Source: Sellimonas caecigallum
GTDB lineage: Bacteria > Bacillota > Clostridia > Lachnospirales > Lachnospiraceae
DNA length: 47,784 nucleotides
Assembly (NCBI RefSeq): GCF_019754295.1
Contig: NZ_VIRV01000017.1
Span: 1 to 47,784 of the forward strand
Direction: 5' to 3'
Made by a program: the position numbers and the translations under genes. Below are positions 44,792 to 47,784 of this stretch, in pieces. Under the pieces are notes generated by a model. That model saw only the letters and a program-made list of their open reading frames with translations, ran no database searches and had not been told where the DNA came from. Within the stretch, counting starts at the first letter, position 1. Each line of letters starts with the position of its first letter.

Positions 44792-46519
44792 ATGAATCAT
44801 ACAACAGAAAAACCGGCACCGGCTGGAGTCGTGTGGCTGGACGAAGGGGTGGAGTTTTCGGTAGCGATACCCAGAGGGAAACGATGTGTTCTGAATCTGT
44901 ACAGGAGTAAAAAGGAAAGACCATACCGTTCCATTGAGATGAAGGAGGATATTTTATACGGAGATATCCGATCCTCAGGTCTGCAGAAAGGAATCCGAGA
45001 AGGGGACGAGTATCTGTATCTGATAGATGGAGAGGATGTTGTGGATCCATATGCACATATGGTCTGCCGTTACAAAGACGACACGTCCGGAAGTACACAG
45101 TCAAAAGAGCGCGGAGTGCTCGTGTCCCCGGACTTCGACTGGGAGGGGGACAGGCCGCTTTGCTTACCGGATGAAGATGTGGTGGCATACAGCCTTCATG
45201 TCCGCGGTTTTACGAAAAATTCGGCATCCAAGGTTAAGCATAAGGGAACATTTGAAGGAATAATCGAAAAAATCCCCTATCTCCTTGAGCTTGGGATCAA
45301 TCAGATACAGTGTATGCCAGTGTATGAGTTTGAAGACCATATCCGCTTGGTATCCAATTACTGGGGATATGGAAGCGCCTACTGCTTTGCACCTAAAAAG
45401 AGGTATGCCCATGTGAACCCGGTTACTGAATTGAAACGGATGGTAAAAGAGTGCCACAAGGCAGGAATCGAGGTTGTGCTGCACCTTCCGTTTTTTGAGA
45501 AGATGTCTAAGCAGAAAATGATCGAATGTCTGAAATATTATCGTCAGGACTATCATATAGATGGATTTATTGTTAATCCATTTGTTGTGCCACTGGAAGT
45601 CATTCGCAGCGATGCATATCTGACAAACATAAAGCTGATCGTCAAAAAGGATGAGTTTCAAAATGTAATGCGGAGATTTTTGAAAAGTGACGAGGGAATG
45701 GTAGGATCCGTGATCTGGCAGCTTAGGCACCTTTCCCAGAATGAGTCCTCTTATAACTATATTACTGACCATACAGGTTTTACATTGTGCGATCTTGTCT
45801 CTTACGATGGAAAACACAATGAGGCAAATGGAGAAAACAATCAGGACGGGCCAGATTACAATTATAGCTGGAACTGTGGTGTGGAAGGCGCGACGAGAAA
45901 GAAAGCAGTCATAAAACTGCGTGAAAAACAGATGCGGAACGCATTTTTCTTGCTTCTGCTTGCGCAAGGGACACCATGTATACTGGCGGGGGATGAGTTT
46001 GCCAATTCTCAGAACGGAAATAACAACGTATACTGCCAAGACAACGATACAGCATGGCTGAACTGGAAGAAACTGGAAAAAGAGCAGTGGCTCTTTGAAT
46101 ACGTAAAAGAACTCATCCGTTTTCGTAAAGAGCACCGTATTTTTCATCCGAAAAGGGAGTTCAGTGGTATTGACTTAACACATTGCGGTGTACCAGATGT
46201 TTCCTATCACGGAGAAAATGCTTGGCAGGTGCCGGATGGCATTGCAAGCCGTCAGATTGGCATCTACTACAGCGGAGCTGCAGATGGGGAAGAGGATCTC
46301 TACATTGCGTACAATATGCACTGGGAATGCCATTCGTTTGCCCTTCCTTCGCTCTCAAAAGGAAAACATTGGGAACAGATTTTTTCGACGGAAGAACGAG
46401 AAGGTTTCCTGAATGAGCCGATCGATAAGAAACAGGAGCGTAAAGCAGAGGTTTCAGAACGCTCCATTGCAGTTTTCAGAGGAGTGAAGGATGGACAATC
46501 TGAAAAGACAGTGGAGTAA
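44792..46519 (+). CDS. GH13 / GlgX-like protein apparently lacking catalytic residues (pseudoenzyme)
   Basis: A 575-residue protein with the layout of isoamylase/GlgX debranching enzymes: an N-terminal CBM48-like domain (about 8-95), a TIM-barrel-like region with HVRGFT and FEGIIEKIPYLLELGI, and the GlgX-type block DLVSYDGKHNEANGENNQDG near 335-354 with NYSWNCGVEG. The catalytic positions do not fit. The nucleophile Asp of GFRFD is Asn262 (GFIVN), the acid/base Glu of LIAEPW is Lys285 (LIVKK), and the transition-state Asp of TAHDGFT is Thr328 (TDHTGFT). The DVVYNH motif is also lost (VLHLPFF). It is probably catalytically dead and could bind or sense glycogen-like glucans. No signal peptide. 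Confidence 0.85.
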   Translation: MNHTTEKPAPAGVVWLDEGVEFSVAIPRGKRCVLNLYRSKKERPYRSIEMKEDILYGDIRSSGLQKGIREGDEYLYLIDGEDVVDPYAHMVCRYKDDTSGSTQSKERGVLVSPDFDWEGDRPLCLPDEDVVAYSLHVRGFTKNSASKVKHKGTFEGIIEKIPYLLELGINQIQCMPVYEFEDHIRLVSNYWGYGSAYCFAPKKRYAHVNPVTELKRMVKECHKAGIEVVLHLPFFEKMSKQKMIECLKYYRQDYHIDGFIVNPFVVPLEVIRSDAYLTNIKLIVKKDEFQNVMRRFLKSDEGMVGSVIWQLRHLSQNESSYNYITDHTGFTLCDLVSYDGKHNEANGENNQDGPDYNYSWNCGVEGATRKKAVIKLREKQMRNAFFLLLLAQGTPCILAGDEFANSQNGNNNVYCQDNDTAWLNWKKLEKEQWLFEYVKELIRFRKEHRIFHPKREFSGIDLTHCGVPDVSYHGENAWQVPDGIASRQIGIYYSGAADGEEDLYIAYNMHWECHSFALPSLSKGKHWEQIFSTEEREGFLNEPIDKKQERKAEVSERSIAVFRGVKDGQSEKTVE

Positions 46520-47165
46520 GATGGAAATAACAAGTTTCGCCCTGAAATGGATCGGGATTGTATCCATGATTGTGGATCACATAGGACGTATGTTTTTCCC
46601 TGATATATGGGTTTTTACCGCAATTGGACGTCTGGCATTTCCGATTTTTGCCTTTTTGACGGCAGTAGGATTCATGTACACGGCAAACATTTTCCGGTAT
46701 GGAATCAGACTTTTTCTTCTGGCTCTTTTGTCGGAACCCATTTTTGATTATGCATTCTTTGGCACGTTCTTTTATCCGGACAGGCAGAATGTGTTTTTTA
46801 CTCTGACGCTTGCAGTGTGGATGCTTTACTTATGGATCAGTGTGAACAATCTGGCAGTGAGATGGATCGCGGTTATTCTGATTATGCTTATTTCCGAAAC
46901 GCTTGCAACAGATTATAATTCTATGGGACTTCTGATGATTTTAATTTTTTATTGTTTCAACAATGAGAATATGAAACAGAACATCCTGGTGGCTGCTGTG
47001 AATATTCTTCTGATGGGAAGGATACAGATGTTTGGAGCGTTAGCACTGATACCGATCAGTCTATATAAAGGAGAGCAGGGAAGAAAGATGAAATGGTTGT
47101 TTTATTCTATGTATCCGCTACATCTTTTGTGTCTGATCGTGATACGTGAGGCGATTCTGAGATAG
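46491..47165 (+). CDS. TraX family membrane protein
   Basis: A 224-residue protein with six to seven transmembrane segments and the conserved start of the TraX family (LKWIGIVSMIVDHIGRMFFP, then FTAIGRLAFPIFAFLTAVGF and the YPLHLL end). F-plasmid TraX acetylates pilin; chromosomal homologues in Firmicutes are putative acyltransferases of unknown target. ATG 46491 has an AGGAG ribosome site and lies inside the 3' end of the GH13-like gene (29-base overlap). An internal ATG at 46521 is a weaker alternative. Confidence 0.87.
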   Translation: MDNLKRQWSKMEITSFALKWIGIVSMIVDHIGRMFFPDIWVFTAIGRLAFPIFAFLTAVGFMYTANIFRYGIRLFLLALLSEPIFDYAFFGTFFYPDRQNVFFTLTLAVWMLYLWISVNNLAVRWIAVILIMLISETLATDYNSMGLLMILIFYCFNNENMKQNILVAAVNILLMGRIQMFGALALIPISLYKGEQGRKMKWLFYSMYPLHLLCLIVIREAILR

Positions 47166-47167
47166 CG

Positions 47168-47758
47168 ATGGAAATCAGAAAAGAAGACAGGAATGAGGAT
47201 TGTGAGAAAATGAAAGTATGGAAACATTTTTGTACAATTACACGTCACAAATATCTTGTTATGAAATATTGTTTCCGGGTCGGCCTTTACAAGCAGGGGC
47301 TTCTTCATGACCTGTCCAAATATAGCCCCACAGAATTTCTTGTGGGCTGCAAATATTATCAGGGAAATCGGAGTCCAAATAACGCGGAACGAGAGAAAAA
47401 GGGATATTCCAGCGCGTGGCTGCACCACAAAGGACGCAATAAACACCACTACGAATACTGGATTGACTATGGGCTTGAACCAGGGCAGGGGCTTTGCGGG
47501 ATGAGGATGCCGGACCGGTACATTTACGAAATGTTCCTGGATCGGATCGCTGCCTCCAAAATCTATAAGAAGGAAAAGTATACGGATCGGAGTCCTCTGG
47601 AATATTACCGCAAAGGAATGGCAGATTCGTTTATGCATCCTCACACAAAAGAAGTCCTTGAGCATCTTCTGATCATGTTGGCAGAAAAGGGCGAGAAGAC
47701 GACATTGGCTTATCTTAGAAAAGAAATATGGCGAAATAAAAAGGAGCATTCTTTCTGA
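47168..47758 (+). CDS. DUF5662-like protein
   Basis: A 196-residue protein with His/Asp-rich motifs: GLLHDLSKYSPTEF (about 44-57) and WLHHKGRNKHHYEYW (about 84-98), suggesting a metal-binding HD-like helical domain. Similar proteins in clostridia are labelled DUF5662; function unknown. No signal or membrane segment. ATG 47168 follows the TraX stop by 2 bases; an internal ATG at 47210 (KVWKHFCTITRHKY) after GTGAGAA is a possible true start. The terminator stem begins inside its last codons. Confidence 0.72.
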   Translation: MEIRKEDRNEDCEKMKVWKHFCTITRHKYLVMKYCFRVGLYKQGLLHDLSKYSPTEFLVGCKYYQGNRSPNNAEREKKGYSSAWLHHKGRNKHHYEYWIDYGLEPGQGLCGMRMPDRYIYEMFLDRIAASKIYKKEKYTDRSPLEYYRKGMADSFMHPHTKEVLEHLLIMLAEKGEKTTLAYLRKEIWRNKKEHSF

Positions 47759-47780
47759 AAAGAAAGGATACTCCTTTTTA
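47739..47780 (+). terminator. Terminator overlapping the last codons of the final gene
   Basis: AAAAGGAG (from about 47740) pairs with CTCCTTTT near 47771-47778, with an inner TTCTTTC/GAAAG stem, followed by T-rich sequence. The stop codon TGA (47756-47758) lies in the loop region. Confidence 0.85.
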
Positions 47781-47784
47781 TTAC

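Noticed and set aside
45164-46147. 327-residue minus-strand frame
   Set aside because: Antisense to the GH13-like gene with conserved GlgX blocks.
1-47784. CRISPR arrays, tRNA and rRNA genes
   Set aside because: No regularly spaced repeats, no cloverleaf-type genes and no rRNA signature segments were seen.

Overview
The window looks like the chromosome of an anaerobic, spore-forming Firmicute, most likely of the family Lachnospiraceae (class Clostridia). The pointers are moderate GC, strong AGGAGG-type ribosome sites, a Bce-type intramembrane-sensing two-component system, several gene families typical of gut Lachnospiraceae (DUF5716/DUF5717-like, DUF3784, DUF1292, DUF5662), a sporulation-type cortex-lytic gene fragment, and a selenium-dependent glycine reductase operon. 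Genus cannot be fixed from the sequence. Nearly all genes lie on the + strand.

Positions 1-3.3 kb are the right end of an integrated mobile element. It holds a structured, apparently non-coding stretch (1-419), two tandem zinc-ribbon paralogues (the first perhaps frameshifted near its start), a 98-residue protein followed by a perfect terminator hairpin, and a large serine recombinase. The recombinase 3' end runs into the C-terminal half of a SpoIID/peptidoglycan-binding (SleC-like) cortex-lytic gene, so the element interrupts a spore-germination gene. Its left end is outside the window.

From 3.9 to 21.3 kb the genes are chromosomal: a secreted transglutaminase-like protein, carAB (carbamoyl phosphate synthase), a BceRS-like two-component system, an uncharacterised pair with a nuclease lipoprotein, a HAD hydrolase, a POT peptide transporter with a proline-type peptidase, and a BceAB-like ABC transporter. 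The promoter of that transporter has two ATTGTAAG repeats 20 bp apart. A HisC/CobD-like aminotransferase lies on the minus strand.

From 21.4 to 26.7 kb is a three-gene operon of unknown function: a roughly 1,100-residue helical-repeat protein, an Hsp70-like protein with a degenerate phosphate loop, and a small TPR-like protein. It is the best candidate here for an undescribed system. purB follows.

From 28.5 to 38.2 kb is a glycine-fermentation locus: an AGCS-family Na+ symporter, a single-aptamer glycine riboswitch with terminator, then grdX, grdE, grdB (Sec349 at an in-frame TGA), trxB, trxA, grdA (Sec44 at an in-frame TGA), grdC and grdD. GrdE carries the Asn241-Cys242 pyruvoyl processing site. 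Together these take up glycine, sense it and reduce it with thioredoxin electrons to acetyl phosphate. No selA/B/C/D genes are in the window, so they must lie elsewhere.

From 38.3 kb to the end: a split ThrE-type exporter, a DUF3784 protein, gltX, a UvrD/PcrA-like helicase, a convergent DUF1292 protein, an orphan sugar-type binding lipoprotein, a GlgX-like GH13 protein that appears to lack all three catalytic carboxylates, a TraX-family membrane protein and a DUF5662-like protein. No tRNA, rRNA or CRISPR array was seen.
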